Shown here in pieces: positions 1-8,553 of a stretch of 64,000 nt of DNA. This stretch comes from Microterricola viridarii (GTDB lineage: Bacteria; Actinomycetota; Actinomycetes; Actinomycetales; Microbacteriaceae). Each line of letters starts with the position of its first letter. The first letter of the stretch is position 1. Where the stretch lies: the NCBI RefSeq assembly GCF_001542775.1, contig NZ_CP014145.1, positions 3,472,001-3,536,000 on the forward strand, given 5' to 3'. A model generated the notes under the pieces. It worked only from the letters and a program-made list of their open reading frames with translations. It made no database searches and was not told the origin of the DNA. Made by a program: the position numbers and the translations under genes.

Positions 1-67
1 CCGGAGCGGTCGGAAACACCTGTTTCCGCCGTCGCGTCCGCGTGGCCCCCCGTCCTCGGTTCGATGC

Positions 68-1117
68 TCACAGTCCGAGCGCTCCCAGCTGCTTGACGAT
101 CGACTCAACGGCGCCGACGTTGCGCACGCCGGCCTCGGTCGACGGGAAGTCGAGCACGACGTAGCGCCGCTGCTGCACCGCAGGCAGCGCCGCCGTCGCG
201 GGGTTCGACTCGAGCTGCGCGATCTTGGCGTCTGCGGTGTTCCAGGCGGCGTCGACGAGCACGATCACGTCGGGGTTGGCGTCGACGATGGCCTCCCAGC
301 TCATCGACGTCCAGGTGTCGTGCACGTCCTTGCCGATGTTGTCCAGGCCAGCGGCGCCCATGATCATCTGCGGTGCGCCGATGCCGGCGCCGACGTAGGG
401 CGTCTCGTCGCCCGAGCTGTACCAGAGTGCCCGGAGGCCCTCGTCGTTCGGAACGACGGCGTCGAGCGCAGCCTGCTGGCCCGCGACGAGCCTGGCCGCG
501 ACATCCGGCACGCCGAAGATGTCTCCGGCCTCGACGAACTCGCGGAACACCTCGTCGAAGTTGAGCGGGTCGGGCTTGTAGCCCTCGCCCTTGCACGCGG
601 CGGGCGCCACGTAGCTGGCGACGCCGAGCTTGGCGAGATCCGCCCGTTCGCCGGCACCCTCTGCCGACAGGTTCGACTCCCAGCCGGCGAAGACGAAGTC
701 GGGTTCGAGGGCGAGCGTGGCCTCCTGCGACGGCACCTTGTCGCTGACGACGTCGATGCCGGATGCCGCCTCCGTGAACTGTTCGGGAACCGGGCCGTCG
801 CTGAACGCCGAGCCGATGATCCGGTCGCCGAGCCCGAGGGCGAGCATGAGTTCGAGGGTCGACGACTTGATCGTGAGCACACGCTCGGGTGCGGCGTCGA
901 GGGTGAGCTTGGTGCCGCAATTGTCGACGGTGAGCGGGTAGCCCGTGCCTCCGGCGGCCTCCTCGCTGGCATCGGTCGGGTCGGCGGCGGTGGCCGCGGC
1001 GTCGGCGGTGGCGCAGCCGGAAAGCAGGAGCAGGGCGATCGGCAGGGCGGCCAGCGCTGCAGCGTTGCGCGTGGGGCGGCGGGCGCTGCGAGAGCTGTTG
1101 GGGTGGCGAATGGGCAT
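68..1117 (-). CDS. ABC transporter substrate-binding lipoprotein, probable F420-0 importer
   Basis: This is a 349-residue extracytoplasmic binding protein of the siderophore/cobalamin (BtuF-like) fold. A lipobox (LLLSGC) ends the signal peptide near residue 35. The mature part begins YPLTVDNCGTKLTL, then PERVLTIKSSTLELMLALG. The sequence fits, from memory, the actinobacterial family proposed to bind F420-0, the untailed precursor of coenzyme F420. That role rests on genome context and is not proven. The start at 1117 is set by GGAGGA just upstream. Its permease and ATPase would lie left of the window edge. F420-linked enzymes and cofD nearby fit. The alternative is a heme or siderophore binding protein. 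Confidence 0.75.
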   Translation of the reverse strand: MPIRHPNSSRSARRPTRNAAALAALPIALLLLSGCATADAAATAADPTDASEEAAGGTGYPLTVDNCGTKLTLDAAPERVLTIKSSTLELMLALGLGDRIIGSAFSDGPVPEQFTEAASGIDVVSDKVPSQEATLALEPDFVFAGWESNLSAEGAGERADLAKLGVASYVAPAACKGEGYKPDPLNFDEVFREFVEAGDIFGVPDVAARLVAGQQAALDAVVPNDEGLRALWYSSGDETPYVGAGIGAPQMIMGAAGLDNIGKDVHDTWTSMSWEAIVDANPDVIVLVDAAWNTADAKIAQLESNPATAALPAVQQRRYVVLDFPSTEAGVRNVGAVESIVKQLGALGL

Positions 1118-1253
1118 GGTTCCTCCGGGACGGTGTGGAGCGGACTTCGACAGGTGTCAACGACTCACGGCCCAATCCCGGGCCATCACAACCGATCAAG
1201 CGAGACCGGCGGTCGAGTTCATCCTAGGGCGCTGATGGATTTCAAATCAATAC

Positions 1254-1268
1254 TGGATTCTGGATCCA
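1254..1268. promoter_or_regulatory. Imperfect copy of the island operator TGGATACnGTATCCA
   Basis: The sequence TGGATTCTGGATCCA matches 12 of 15 positions of the perfect palindrome at 9772-9786. It lies 131 bases before the alpha/beta-hydrolase gene that opens the first catabolic operon. It is symmetric in 6 of 7 arm pairs. I read it as a regulator site by similarity to the two perfect sites. The rest of the 281-base gap shows nothing else I can name. Confidence 0.45.
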
Positions 1269-1398
1269 AGATACGCAATGATGTGAGCGCGGGCCACTTC
1301 GGAGTATCCGAGTCCGGGTCTTCAGGTGCAGGTTCACCTGGCCGTCTCGAGGTCCGCGCATCGCCAGCGTCGACGAGATCCGAGAGGACCCGCATCAC

Positions 1399-2349
1399 AT
1401 GAAGACCACGAACCTCGAGTTCACGAGTGAGGGAGATCGCCTCTCGGCGATCTGGCGCACGCCCGACACCCCCGGCCCGTACCGCGCCATCGTGCAGGGT
1501 CCCGGCTGGCTCGGCCTCAAAGACGCGAAGCTCTACGTTCGCTACCACGAGGCGCTCGTCGAAGCCGGATTCGCCGTCCTCATCTTCGATTACCGGGGCT
1601 TCGGCGACTCTGAGGGCGACCGCGGCATCCTCTCGCCGGCCCGCCAGCTGCAGGACCTCGTGAACGCGGTCACCTATCTGACCACCCGCGACGACGTCAT
1701 CGCCGACGCGATCGGCGTCTTCGGCACCGGTGGGACGGGCGGCGGCAACGCCGTGCTGCTCGCCGACGCAGACCCGCGCATCAAGGCGGCCGTCAGCCAG
1801 GTGCCCGTCGCCGACGGTACCGACTGGCTGCACCGCATGCGCCAGGAGCACGAATGGCTCGCGTTCCTCGCGAGCCTCGACGAAGACCGCAAGCTGCGCG
1901 TCTCCACCGGCGTCGGCCGCCTCGTGCACCCGCGTGAAGAGATCATGGTGCCGACGCCAGAGCGCCGCGCCACGACGATCAAGGCCGACGTCGACGACCG
2001 CATCCCCAGCGCGATCCCGCTCTCCTGCGCCGAGGAGATCCTGACCTACCGCCCGCTGGCCGCCGCCGAGCGCCTCACCACGCCGCTGCTCGTGATCGGC
2101 GTCGAGGGCGACGCGACCACGCCCACCGACCACGCCGAGGCCCTCTACGCCGCGGCGAAGGGGCCGAAGCAGCTCATCATGCAGCGGCACACCACCCACT
2201 ACGCGGCCTACGACCGCTACTGGGAGCAGACCACCCCGCGCATCGTCGACTGGCTGGACCGCCATGTGCGCCCGAGCGACGTCGTCGTTCGCACCACCGA
2301 ATCGCCCGAAGCGGGCGAGACCATCGAATACACGGAGGCAGGACTGTGA
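1399..2349 (+). CDS. Alpha/beta-hydrolase lacking the usual serine nucleophile
   Basis: This 316-residue cytoplasmic protein has an alpha/beta-hydrolase fold. It shows the oxyanion region PGWLGLKD, the FDYRGFGDSEG strand-turn, an acid-loop aspartate (GVEGDATTP) and a histidine near the C-terminus (RHTTHYAAY). The nucleophile elbow reads IGVFGTGGTGGGN, where relatives have G-x-S-x-G-G. The catalytic serine is therefore absent, with glycine or threonine in its place. It is the first gene of an operon and overlaps the next by 4 bases. Its position recalls RutD of the pyrimidine Rut pathway, but the altered elbow makes esterase activity doubtful. Its substrate is unknown. Confidence 0.85.
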   Translation: MKTTNLEFTSEGDRLSAIWRTPDTPGPYRAIVQGPGWLGLKDAKLYVRYHEALVEAGFAVLIFDYRGFGDSEGDRGILSPARQLQDLVNAVTYLTTRDDVIADAIGVFGTGGTGGGNAVLLADADPRIKAAVSQVPVADGTDWLHRMRQEHEWLAFLASLDEDRKLRVSTGVGRLVHPREEIMVPTPERRATTIKADVDDRIPSAIPLSCAEEILTYRPLAAAERLTTPLLVIGVEGDATTPTDHAEALYAAAKGPKQLIMQRHTTHYAAYDRYWEQTTPRIVDWLDRHVRPSDVVVRTTESPEAGETIEYTEAGL

Positions 2350-3758
2350 GCATTGACCTGAGAATCAGTGGCGGCACCGTCGTCACCCCGAGCGGCCCCA
2401 TCGCCGGAGACCTGCTCGTGCACGACGGCAAGGTCGCGGGCGTCGTCGCACGTGACGTCGCCGTCGACGCGAGCCGCACGATCGACGCCTCTGGCCGTCT
2501 CGTGCTGCCCGGCATGGTCGACGTGCACGTGCACACCCGCGAGCCCGGGTACGAGCACAAGGACGACATCTTCACCACCAGCCGCCAGGCCGCGGCCGGC
2601 GGCGTGACCACCATGTTCGGCATGCCGAACCTGAAGCCGCCGACAGTCGACGTCGCGAGCCTGACCGACGTCTTCGAGCGCTACACGAGCTCGTCGATCG
2701 TCGACTGGAACCACAACCCGGCGCCGACCCAGTTCGACGACATCGTTCCGATGGCCGAGATGGGCATCAACGCGTTCAAGATCTACATGGTTGTCGACAC
2801 GGGCCGTGACTACCCGCACCCCTCCGGCACCGGCATCCACGACCACGGCCACCTGCTGCAGATCATGGATCAGATCGCCCCCACCGGCAAACGATTCATC
2901 ATCCACCCGCACGACCAGAAGCTCATGGACTACATCGAGGGCGCCGTGCTCGCCAGCGGCGACAACACCCCGGAGGGCTACGCCTCGGCATACGCGGCCC
3001 GCGAGGGCGTCATCTGGGACACGGCGATCGACGTCGTGCTCCGCCTCGCCGAGGCATCCGGATGCCCGGTGCACATCGCGCACATCCAGACGCGCCGCTC
3101 GATCGAGGCCGTGCGCCGCGCGAAGGCCAATGGCGTCGACGTCACCTGCGAGGTCAACCACTGGGCGCCCTTCCTCTCGACCTGGGAAGACGTGCAGACG
3201 CTCGGCCCGTACGCACTCTCCTACTGGGTGCCGGACGAGAACCGCGCCGCGATCTGGGAGGGCATGCGTGATGGCACCATCGACGTCGCGAGCTCCGACC
3301 ACGCGCCGCACACCCGCGAGGAGAAGGAGATCGGCTGGACGCAGATGTGGAGCGCCCACACCGGCACTCCCGGCATCCAGTACTACTACGAGCTCATGCT
3401 TGACGCCGTGAACCGCGGCGAGCTCACGCTCGAGCGCGTGGTCGAGATGGTGGCCCAGGTCCCGTCCGAGAAGTTCGGGCTCGCGGGCATCAAGGGCACC
3501 CTCGAGGTCGGTGCCGACGCCGACATCGTGATCGCCGACATGGCGCACGAATGGACCATCACCGACGACGACGTGCTGTCGAAGATCGGCTGGACACCGT
3601 ACAACGGGCGCACCATCAGCACCCGCATCGAGCGCACCCTGGTGCGCGGAACCGACGTCTACGTCGACGGCGTTGTCGTCGGCGAGCCCGGGTATGGAAA
3701 GCTCGCGGCCGCTCCGGCCGCACGCACGGCCGAACTGGCCGCAACGGAAGGGAAGTGA
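2346..3758 (+). CDS. Dihydroorotase/hydantoinase/allantoinase-family cyclic amidohydrolase
   Basis: This 470-residue binuclear metal amidohydrolase hydrolyses a cyclic amide bond. All expected ligands are visible: HxH in DVHVHTREPGYEHKDD, the carbamylated lysine in NAFKIYM, histidines in FIIHPHD and VHIAHIQT, and the aspartate in ASSDHAPHT. The REPG motif places it nearer dihydroorotase and allantoinase than the dihydropyrimidinase at 21559. It starts with GTG, overlapping the previous stop by 4 bases. Its neighbours are an LLM oxygenase and an importer, not pyrimidine biosynthesis genes. I infer catabolic opening of a ring such as a hydantoin, pyrimidinone or lactam. The exact substrate cannot be read from sequence. 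Confidence 0.88.
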   Translation: MSIDLRISGGTVVTPSGPIAGDLLVHDGKVAGVVARDVAVDASRTIDASGRLVLPGMVDVHVHTREPGYEHKDDIFTTSRQAAAGGVTTMFGMPNLKPPTVDVASLTDVFERYTSSSIVDWNHNPAPTQFDDIVPMAEMGINAFKIYMVVDTGRDYPHPSGTGIHDHGHLLQIMDQIAPTGKRFIIHPHDQKLMDYIEGAVLASGDNTPEGYASAYAAREGVIWDTAIDVVLRLAEASGCPVHIAHIQTRRSIEAVRRAKANGVDVTCEVNHWAPFLSTWEDVQTLGPYALSYWVPDENRAAIWEGMRDGTIDVASSDHAPHTREEKEIGWTQMWSAHTGTPGIQYYYELMLDAVNRGELTLERVVEMVAQVPSEKFGLAGIKGTLEVGADADIVIADMAHEWTITDDDVLSKIGWTPYNGRTISTRIERTLVRGTDVYVDGVVVGEPGYGKLAAAPAARTAELAATEGK

Positions 3759-3760
3759 AC

Positions 3761-4735
3761 ATGAAATTCGGTCTGCTGCTGCCGCACTTCGGCGAACACG
3801 CCAGCAAGGACAAGCTGCTCGAGGGCTCCAAGCGCGCTGAGGAACTCGGCTTCGACTCGGTCTGGGTGCGCGACCACCTCGTCTTCGAGCCGCACGGCGA
3901 GATGGAGAAGCCGAACCGCACGTTCTACGACGCGCTCACGACGCTCACCGCGATCGGTGCCGTCACCGACAAGCTGGAGCTCGGCACCGGTTCGCTCATC
4001 CCGTTCCGCCACCCGCTCGTGACCGCGCTCATGGCCGGCACGATGACCCAGCTGCTCGGCCCGCGCCTCATCCTCGGATTCGGCGCCGGCACCTTCGACC
4101 ACGAGTTCGAGGCGATCGGCTGGGGTGACAAGGACCGCGTCGAGTTGGTGCGCTCCAATGCCGAGATCCTCAAGCGGGTCTTCACCGAGAACGACGTCAC
4201 CTACGACGACGGCATCTTCAACTTCGAGAACGTCACGATCGAGCCGAAGCCGGTCGGCGGCAGCGTTCCGTTCTGGTACTGCGGTGCAACACCGCGTTCG
4301 GCCCGCCTCGCGGCGGAATTCGCCGACGGCTGGATGCCCGGACGCATCTCGCTCGCATCGATCGAGAAGCGCATGGGCGTCATGAAGGAGATGACGGATG
4401 TCTCTGGCCGCCCGATGCCGAAGGTCGGTGTGATCCCGCCCACCTCGATCGAGGCGACGCGCAAGGAGGCGCTCAAGGACGTCAACGTTCCCGGTCTGCT
4501 CGCCTGGGCCAACAAGGCCAAGTTCGCGGTCAAACCGCCGTCGGGTACCTTCGAGACAGTCGAAGACCTCGAAGGGCAGCTGATCGTCGGCAACCCCGAC
4601 GAAGCGGTGGAGGAGATCAAGAAGTTCCAGGCGACCGGGGTCGACCACCTCGTCTTCGACTTCCGTTTCAAGTTCGACCGGTTCTTCGAACAGATCGAAC
4701 TGCTCGGCAACGAAGTACTGCCCAAGCTCCGCTGA
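3761..4735 (+). CDS. LLM-class flavin/F420-dependent oxidoreductase
   Basis: This 324-residue protein belongs to the bacterial luciferase-like TIM-barrel superfamily, whose members use FMN or F420. Typical blocks are MKFGLLLPHFG, AEELGFDSVWVRDHLV, LELGTGSLIPFRHP, LILGFGAGTF and WYCGATPRSARLAAEFADGW. The chosen ATG lies two bases after the amidohydrolase stop, so the two are coupled. By position it may oxygenate or reduce the ring before amide hydrolysis, as RutA does for uracil. It is shorter than RutA (about 360-380 residues), so equivalence is only suggestive. Whether it uses FMN or F420 cannot be decided here. Confidence 0.85.
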   Translation: MKFGLLLPHFGEHASKDKLLEGSKRAEELGFDSVWVRDHLVFEPHGEMEKPNRTFYDALTTLTAIGAVTDKLELGTGSLIPFRHPLVTALMAGTMTQLLGPRLILGFGAGTFDHEFEAIGWGDKDRVELVRSNAEILKRVFTENDVTYDDGIFNFENVTIEPKPVGGSVPFWYCGATPRSARLAAEFADGWMPGRISLASIEKRMGVMKEMTDVSGRPMPKVGVIPPTSIEATRKEALKDVNVPGLLAWANKAKFAVKPPSGTFETVEDLEGQLIVGNPDEAVEEIKKFQATGVDHLVFDFRFKFDRFFEQIELLGNEVLPKLR

Positions 4736-4754
4736 CGCGAAGCCGAAGCAGGGT

Positions 4755-4787
4755 GATGCCGGTGGCCCCAGTGGGGCCGCCGGCATC
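4755..4787 (+). terminator. Stem-loop inside the operon, possible attenuating terminator
   Basis: Arms of 15 bases (starting GATGCCGG, ending CCGGCATC) pair with one mismatch around a 3-base loop. It sits in the 120-base gap between the LLM gene and the ABC ATPase gene. No T-run follows, so it may reduce read-through or protect mRNA ends rather than stop transcription. Confidence 0.5.
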
Positions 4788-4855
4788 GGCACAGGCGCTT
4801 GCGCCGCACATCTTTTCCCGAGACCGAAGAAGTTCCCGAGAGTGCGAGAGAGAGT

Positions 4856-5704
4856 ATGACCACAATGACGCTGCCGACCACCGAACGAGACGAGCCCGCG
4901 GCATCCGCCCCGCTCATCTCGGTGCGTGACCTCACGGTCAGCTACAACATCGCCCGGACCGGTGCGACGCTCACCGCGGTCGACGGGGTGAACCTCGACG
5001 TACACGAAGGGGAGTTCGTGACCGTGCTCGGCCCATCGGGCTGCGGCAAGACCACGGTGATGAACGTGATCGCCGGGTTGGTCAAACCCACCAGCGGCGA
5101 CGTGCTCGTCGATGGCCGCCCCGTGACCGGCCCCGGCCCAGACCGCGCCGTCGTGTTCCAGGACTACGCGTTGCTGCCGTGGCGCACCGTCTTCGACAAC
5201 GTCAAGTTCGGCCTTGAGATGCAGAAGCAGCTCAAGGGCGATGGATGGCGCGAGCGCGTGCAGGAGGCCATCGAACTCGTCGGCCTCAAGGGCTTCGAGG
5301 CGTCGTACCCCAAGGAGCTCTCCGGCGGCATGCAGCAGCGCGTCGGGCTCGCCAGGGCGGTCGTCGCGGAACCGCGCATCCTGCTCATGGACGAACCGCT
5401 CGGTGCCGTCGACGCGCTCACCCGCGAGGTGATGCGGGCCGAGATCGAGAAGCTCATCGCCGCGACGGGCAAGACCGTGCTGTTCATCACGCACTCCATC
5501 GAAGAGGCGATCCTGCTCGGCGACCGCATTGTCGTCTTCAAGAGCAACCCGGGCGCCATCAAAGAGATCATTGAGACGAACCTGTCGCGCCCGCGCTCCG
5601 AGCGCAGCGTGCAGAGCGACCCCCGCTTCCTGGAACTGCGCGACCACCTCTGGGACGCGCTGCAGGCCGAGGCGACCCAGGCCGCGGTGGCGGGCGGGTC
5701 ATGA
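4856..5704 (+). CDS. ABC importer ATPase (nitrate/sulfonate/taurine type)
   Basis: This 282-residue cytoplasmic ATPase powers an importer of the SsuB/TauB class. Walker A is GPSGCGKTT (residues 59-67), the signature is LSGGMQQR (about 155-162) and Walker B is ILLMDEP (about 175-181). The VFQDYALLPWRTV Q-loop is typical of the nitrate/taurine branch. I chose ATG 4856, preceded by GAGAG. An in-frame ATG nine bases on is possible. Two permease genes follow with 4-base overlaps. No binding protein lies in this operon. The orphan one at 8622-9704 is the likely partner. The substrate is probably the compound degraded by the neighbouring enzymes. Confidence 0.92.
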   Translation: MTTMTLPTTERDEPAASAPLISVRDLTVSYNIARTGATLTAVDGVNLDVHEGEFVTVLGPSGCGKTTVMNVIAGLVKPTSGDVLVDGRPVTGPGPDRAVVFQDYALLPWRTVFDNVKFGLEMQKQLKGDGWRERVQEAIELVGLKGFEASYPKELSGGMQQRVGLARAVVAEPRILLMDEPLGAVDALTREVMRAEIEKLIAATGKTVLFITHSIEEAILLGDRIVVFKSNPGAIKEIIETNLSRPRSERSVQSDPRFLELRDHLWDALQAEATQAAVAGGS

Positions 5705-6534
5705 GCGTCCTCTTCGCGAGCGGGCCGCGAACCGGAAGAGGAGGGCTCGCCGCCTGGCTCGCCGACCTCTCGACCGGGGGCAAGGCCGTCGTCATCGCCG
5801 TCGAAGTCTTCGTAGTGCTGCTGCTCTGGCAGCTCATCGTCGGCTACTGGGGGCTGGTCAACCCGGTGTTCTTCCCGCCGCCCCTCGCGGTCGCGCAGGG
5901 CTTCGCCGAGATCATCGCCAACGGCTCGCTTGCCGCGAACGCGGGAATCTCGGCGCAGGCGTGGCTCACCGGTTTCACGATCGCCGTGGTGATCGGCATC
6001 CCCGTCGGCCTGCTCATGGGCGCCTCGCTGCCGGTCGACAAGGTCGTCGGCCCGATCGCCTGGACGATCTATGCGACGCCGGCCATCGCGTACCAGCCGC
6101 TCGCGAAGGCCTGGTTCGGTTTCGGAATCGGGCCGGTGATCTTCTTGGTCGTGATCAGCGCGATGTTCCCGATCATGTTGAACATCGCGGCCGGGATGCG
6201 CACCACCAACCCGTCGATCCTGCGCGCCGGCCAGGTCTACGGCGCCAGCAAGATCGACCTCTACCGGCGGGTGTTCCTGCCGTCGACGGTGCCGTTCCTG
6301 TTCGCCGGGCTGCGCCAGGCGGTCGTGCTCGCCACGATCGGCATGGTCGTCGCGGAGCTCTCCGGCTCATCCAGTGGCATGGGCGCACTCATCGTCAGAG
6401 CCACCAACACCTATCAAACAGACCAGGCCTTCGCCGCGATCGGCGTCGTTGTCGCCTGGAGCGTCGGCATGACCGGCGTTGTGACGCTCGTCGAGCGCTG
6501 GGTCGCCCCGTGGACGAGGAAGGCACGCCGATGA
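5701..6534 (+). CDS. ABC importer permease (SsuC/TauC-like)
   Basis: This 277-residue integral membrane subunit has about six hydrophobic segments. The first lies near residues 27-50 (VVIAVEVFVVLLLWQLIVGY). Conserved permease-family text includes VIGIPVGLLMG, the TPAIAYQPLAKAWFGFGIG region and the cytoplasmic coupling loop around GAGQ-like RAGQVYGASKIDLYRRV. It starts inside the ATPase gene (ATGA overlap) and overlaps the next permease the same way. The two permeases would form a heterodimeric channel. The substrate is unknown and inferred from the degradative operon. Confidence 0.9.
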   Translation: MSVLFASGPRTGRGGLAAWLADLSTGGKAVVIAVEVFVVLLLWQLIVGYWGLVNPVFFPPPLAVAQGFAEIIANGSLAANAGISAQAWLTGFTIAVVIGIPVGLLMGASLPVDKVVGPIAWTIYATPAIAYQPLAKAWFGFGIGPVIFLVVISAMFPIMLNIAAGMRTTNPSILRAGQVYGASKIDLYRRVFLPSTVPFLFAGLRQAVVLATIGMVVAELSGSSSGMGALIVRATNTYQTDQAFAAIGVVVAWSVGMTGVVTLVERWVAPWTRKARR

Positions 6535-7361
6535 CCGCCACCGCCTCCATCGAAACGCTGAACGCGCCGCCGCGGCGCCGCGGTTCCGGACTGAGCAGCT
6601 GGACCACGGTGCTGCTCGCCGTGATCGCCGGCATCCTGCTCATCTGGGAGGCAGCCGTCTCGTGGCTGCATCTCGTGCCAGAGGCCTTCCTGCCGCCGCC
6701 GACGGCCGTGTTCGCGTCGTTCCTGCAGCTGCTCATTGATCCCGAGTTCTGGCAGGCCTTCGCCTACAGCATGCAGAACCTGCTGATCGGGCTCGTGCTG
6801 GCCGTCGTCGTCGGTGTCGTCGTGGGGCTCGCGGTCGGCTGGTCGCCGGTGCTGCGCTTCACCGTCGCGCCGTTCCTCTGGCTGCTGTACTCGACGCCGA
6901 AGGTGGCCCTCGCGCCGCTGTTCATCCTGGTGCTCGGGCTCGGCAGTGCCTCGAAGATCGCTCTCGTGTTCCTGCTGGCGGTGTTCCCGATCATCCTGAA
7001 CACGATGGAGGGCGCCGTCACCGTGCAGGCCTCGCTGGTGAACGCCAGCCGGGTGTACGGGGTGAACGGGGTGGCACTCGGCTGGAAGGTCATTCTGCCC
7101 GCCACACTGCCCTACAGCCTCGCGGGAATCCAGCGGGGTGCGGCGCTCGGCTTCACCGGCGCGGTGCTCGGCGAGTTCCTCGGTGGCACCGGTGGCCTCG
7201 GGCACATGCTCGAGTTCGCGGCGTACCAGTTCGAGATGGACAAGGCGATCGCAATGGTCATCGTGATGGTCATCATCGCGAACCTCACGCTCGCGCTCAT
7301 CTCGGGGCTGCGCAAGCGGCTCGCGCCCTGGTACGACGACCGACAGATCATGGGCCGGTAG
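6531..7361 (+). CDS. ABC importer permease (SsuC/TauC-like), second subunit
   Basis: This 276-residue membrane protein is homologous in layout to the previous permease. It has a first membrane span near residues 23-45 and the block YSTPKVALAPLFILVLGLG. The coupling loop is NASRVYGVNGVALGWKVILPATLPYSLAGIQR (split here: the key EAA-like part is SRVYGVNG...LPATLPYSLAG). The start ATG at 6531 overlaps the previous stop by 4 bases. It ends 22 bases before the RidA gene, so that gene is probably co-transcribed. Confidence 0.9.
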   Translation: MTATASIETLNAPPRRRGSGLSSWTTVLLAVIAGILLIWEAAVSWLHLVPEAFLPPPTAVFASFLQLLIDPEFWQAFAYSMQNLLIGLVLAVVVGVVVGLAVGWSPVLRFTVAPFLWLLYSTPKVALAPLFILVLGLGSASKIALVFLLAVFPIILNTMEGAVTVQASLVNASRVYGVNGVALGWKVILPATLPYSLAGIQRGAALGFTGAVLGEFLGGTGGLGHMLEFAAYQFEMDKAIAMVIVMVIIANLTLALISGLRKRLAPWYDDRQIMGR

Positions 7362-7383
7362 GCCGCAACCCGAACGGAGCACC

Positions 7384-7788
7384 ATGCGCAAAGACATCAT
7401 CGTTCCCGAGGGCATCTACCCTCCCACGGCGCAGTTCAGTCAGGCGATCCGCGTCTCCGGCGGCGACCTCGTGTTCGTGAGCGGCATCATCGGCATGCGA
7501 GCGGATGGCTCGCTGCCGGAGACCACGCGCGAGCAGATCGAGGTCGCCTTCGAGAACCTCACGGCGGTGCTGCGTGCGGCGGATGCCTCGCCCGACGACG
7601 TCGTCAAGGTGAACGTTTTCATCGGCGAGGAGTTCCGCCTCCTGCGCGACGACCTGCGCGAGATCCGTGCCAGGTACTTCACGCACGACTTCCCGGTGTC
7701 GACGCTCGTGCAGGTTGCCGGCTTCGCCGGTCCCGACTACCGCTTCGAGATCGAGGCGATCGCGGCGGTGGAGGCACGCGAGCAGTAG
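7384..7788 (+). CDS. RidA/YjgF/UK114-family protein
   Basis: This 134-residue trimeric-barrel protein belongs to the family that deaminates enamines/imines or protects against 2-aminoacrylate. Family landmarks are GDLVFVSGIIG, the helix FENLTAVLRAADAS, VVKVNVFIG and FEIEAIAAVE at the C-terminus. The arginine normally found in the ARSCV motif of active deaminases seems replaced: here the stretch reads PVSTLVQVAG. That suggests one of the Rid subfamilies without standard imine deaminase activity. It is the last gene before a clear hairpin. In the Rut pathway RutC, also a RidA protein, acts on aminoacrylate, so a ring-fragment role is plausible. Confidence 0.88.
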   Translation: MRKDIIVPEGIYPPTAQFSQAIRVSGGDLVFVSGIIGMRADGSLPETTREQIEVAFENLTAVLRAADASPDDVVKVNVFIGEEFRLLRDDLREIRARYFTHDFPVSTLVQVAGFAGPDYRFEIEAIAAVEAREQ

Positions 7789-7806
7789 CCGGGTTCGACG
7801 TAGACT

Positions 7807-7843
7807 GTCGGCCCCCGCGTCATGCGCGACAGCGGGGGCCGAC
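7807..7843 (+). terminator. Terminator-like stem-loop after the RidA gene
   Basis: A perfect 12-bp stem (GTCGGCCCCCGC and its complement) encloses a 13-base loop. It lies between the RidA gene and the nitroreductase gene. It is followed by TTCGTGG rather than a T-run. It suggests the nitroreductase is at least partly transcribed on its own. Confidence 0.6.
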
Positions 7844-7897
7844 TTCGTGGGGAGCGCGGCGTGAGACCGCCGCGGTTCGGGGGAGTAAGGGGAGCGC

Positions 7898-8512
7898 ATG
7901 GAATTCGAGGGGGTCGTCGCCGGCCGGCGAATGGTTCGGCGGTACACGACCGAACCGGTGGCTCCGGCATCCGTCGACCGGATGCTGCGCAACGCCGTGC
8001 GCGCCCCCAACGCGGGATTCACGCAGGGCTGGGCGTTTCTGCGCCTGGACGAGCCGGAGGCGGTCGCCCGATTCTGGCAGTCGACGACGCCACCGCTCGA
8101 GGGCAAGGGCGAGAGCTCGTGGCTCCGTGGGATGCGTACGGCCCCCGTTGTGATCGTGCCGCTCTCCTCGAAGGCCGCGTATGTGCGCCGCTACGCCGAG
8201 GGCGACAAGGGGTGGAGCGAAGAGGAAGAGCCGCGCTGGTCGGTTCCGTACTGGCATGTCGACGCGGGGATGGCGGCGCTGCTGATCTTGCAGACGGCGG
8301 TGGACGAGGGGCTCGGTGGCTGCCTGTTCGGCGTGCCGGCCGAGCGCGTGGCCGCCTTCCGCGCCGCGTTCGATATCCCGCCGGAGTACGAGCCCGTCGG
8401 CGCGATCACCATCGGCCATGCCGAACCGTCGGGCACCCGCGGCGGTTCTCCCTCGCGTCGCGCGCGACGGCCCATCGACGAGGTCGTGCACCGGGGGCGT
8501 TGGGGCGGCTGA
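7898..8512 (+). CDS. Nitroreductase-family FMN protein
   Basis: This 204-residue protein has the nitroreductase fold, which binds FMN and uses NAD(P)H. The N-terminal RRMVRRYTTEPV segment is the FMN phosphate-contact motif. APNAGFTQGWAF, HVDAGMAALLILQTAVDEGLGGCLFG and PVGAITIGHAEP are the other family blocks. AAGGGGAGCG precedes the ATG. In the Rut pathway RutE, of this family, reduces malonic semialdehyde, so its place beside LLM and RidA genes is notable. Its real substrate is unknown. It faces the binding-protein gene across a shared terminator. Confidence 0.87.
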   Translation: MEFEGVVAGRRMVRRYTTEPVAPASVDRMLRNAVRAPNAGFTQGWAFLRLDEPEAVARFWQSTTPPLEGKGESSWLRGMRTAPVVIVPLSSKAAYVRRYAEGDKGWSEEEEPRWSVPYWHVDAGMAALLILQTAVDEGLGGCLFGVPAERVAAFRAAFDIPPEYEPVGAITIGHAEPSGTRGGSPSRRARRPIDEVVHRGRWGG

Positions 8513-8553
8513 GGCTGCCGCTCGACCCCACGCAGCAACCCCGACACAGCAGA

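Noticed and set aside
1..67. Start of a downstream permease gene left of the binding-protein gene
   Set aside because: Only 67 bases remain and no frame or motif can be supported.
105..1199. Long open frames opposite or across real genes (for example 105-1199, 3659-5647, 26723-28336 on the minus strand)
   Set aside because: They are arginine- or histidine-rich or low-complexity translations of high-GC genes in wrong frames, with no family motifs or ribosome sites.
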